Positions 31,772 to 32,336 of a stretch of 32,336 nucleotides of DNA are shown here, in pieces (the first letter of the stretch is position 1; each line of letters opens with the position of its first letter). The DNA lies in assembly GCA_002491065.1 (NCBI GenBank), contig DKVF01000059.1, positions 1 to 32,336 of the forward strand, read 5' to 3'. Under the pieces are notes generated by a model. The model ran no database searches. It had not been told where the DNA came from and saw only the letters and a program-made list of their open reading frames with translations. The translations under genes were made by a program, and so were the position numbers. The DNA comes from Peptococcaceae bacterium UBA7185. Its GTDB lineage: Bacteria > Bacillota > Peptococcia > Peptococcales > Peptococcaceae.

Positions 31772-32336
31772 ATGTTAGCCCAACTAAAAAGTACCGCACT
31801 GTTAGGATTATCCGTTTATTTGGTAGAGATTGAGGTAGACGCCGCGTCAGGGATGCCGGCGTGGGATATCGTCGGACTGCCGGATACAGCAGTCAAGGAG
31901 AGCAAGGAGCGCGTGCGCACCGCCATCAAAAATGCTGGCTACGCTTTTCCGCCCCGCCGCATTGTTGTAAATTTAGCGCCCGCCTATCTGCGTAAGGAAG
32001 GCCCCAGCTTTGATTTAGCCATTGCTATTGCCATTTTAGCTGCTACCGAACAGCTGCATTGTAGTAATCTGGAACAGTATCTATTTTTGGGAGAATTAGG
32101 TCTAGACGGCTCGCTGCGCCCGGTAAAGGGCGTTCTGCCCATCTCGCTGGAATATTGTCATAGCAGCTATACTTTATTAGTACCTGCTGCCAATGGGGAG
32201 GAAAGCGCCATTGGCGGCACTGTCACCTATGGATTTCATCAGCTGCGGGAAGTGGTCCACTTTTTGGAAAATCCCCAATCCCTGCAGCCAATCACCGCCC
32301 AACCACCTGATTTTTCCCAGCTGACGCCTGCCCAGA
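31772..32336 (+). CDS. comM: ComM/YifB family Mg-chelatase-like ATPase, partial
   Basis: Only the first 188 codons are in the window. They start with MLAQLKSTALLGLSVYLVEIE and continue with the family-specific GLPDTAVKESKERVRTAIKNAGY and PRRIVVNLAPAYLRKEGPSFDLAIA, the N-terminal ChlI-type domain. LFLGELGLDGSLRPVKGVLP is also diagnostic. In Haemophilus and Vibrio ComM is a hexameric helicase that helps branch migration during natural transformation; in Bacillota (YifB) the role is less clear. GGAGG lies 7 nt before the ATG. The AAA+ domain with Walker motifs would lie beyond the edge. Its place next to addAB fits a recombination theme. Confidence 0.93.
   Translation, partial: MLAQLKSTALLGLSVYLVEIEVDAASGMPAWDIVGLPDTAVKESKERVRTAIKNAGYAFPPRRIVVNLAPAYLRKEGPSFDLAIAIAILAATEQLHCSNLEQYLFLGELGLDGSLRPVKGVLPISLEYCHSSYTLLVPAANGEESAIGGTVTYGFHQLREVVHFLENPQSLQPITAQPPDFSQLTPAQ

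Noticed and set aside
1..32336. CRISPR arrays, tRNA/rRNA genes, IS elements, phage genes
   Set aside because: No regular repeat-spacer pattern, no cloverleaf-like element, transposase, integrase or phage structural gene was seen in reading both strands.

Overview
The window looks like chromosomal DNA of a low-to-mid GC Bacillota from a lineage with endospore ancestry (Clostridia, Peptococcaceae-like or Negativicutes; I cannot place it more precisely). The reasons are strong AGGAGG ribosome binding sites, AddAB in place of RecBCD, an mltG-trmR-U32 cluster in the Bacillus yrrL-yrrM-yrrN/O arrangement, a GerMN lipoprotein, a SpoIIP-type hydrolase beside a YIEGIA-family protein and its small partner, and a DUF1836-DegV pair. 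No phage, IS element, CRISPR array, rRNA or tRNA was seen. Two 16-bp parS sites identical to the Bacillus ParB/Spo0J consensus (5826-5841 and 12775-12790) suggest an origin-proximal position.

Layout. 1-4245 (minus strand): lepB and a small unknown gene, then mltG, trmR and the U32 gene trhP, ending in a clear terminator. mltG acts on peptidoglycan; trmR and trhP would together make 5-methoxyuridine at the tRNA wobble position. 4475-5741 (plus): a GNAT acetyltransferase and a HAD phosphatase behind their own promoter and a structured leader. 5819-5904: a parS palindrome and a long hairpin. 5944-11953 (minus): gltB and gltD, the NADPH glutamate synthase. 12168-13334: a small membrane protein and a TetR regulator transcribed divergently from overlapping mirror-image promoters; the tetR start codon lies next to and inside the second parS site. 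13335-13710: two strong inverted repeats between convergent genes. 13711-14813 (minus): a GerMN lipoprotein and a two-TM protein. 14989-15288 (plus): a 99-residue unknown protein.

15344-19099 (minus) is the most interesting block: a papain-like cysteine peptidase, a polytopic DUF1614-like membrane protein, a SpoIIP-type cell-wall hydrolase with TM segments at both ends, a YIEGIA membrane protein and its 61-residue partner. The last four are tightly coupled (8-nt overlap, 1-nt gap, 1-nt overlap). This looks like one envelope- or sporulation-associated complex whose role is, to my knowledge, not established.

19292-24472: yebC (plus), rplS (minus, with promoter, leader fold and terminator), a PPOX/NimA-like flavoprotein (plus, hairpin leader), rubrerythrin (minus) facing a DUF1836-degV operon (plus) across a 23-bp palindrome, then a DUF3796-like membrane protein and a small XRE regulator under a promoter embedded in an inverted repeat with 18-bp arms. 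24624-31635 (minus): addB-addA, recombinational repair helicase-nuclease. 31772 to the end (plus): the N-terminal part of a ComM/YifB Mg-chelatase-like ATPase, cut by the window edge.
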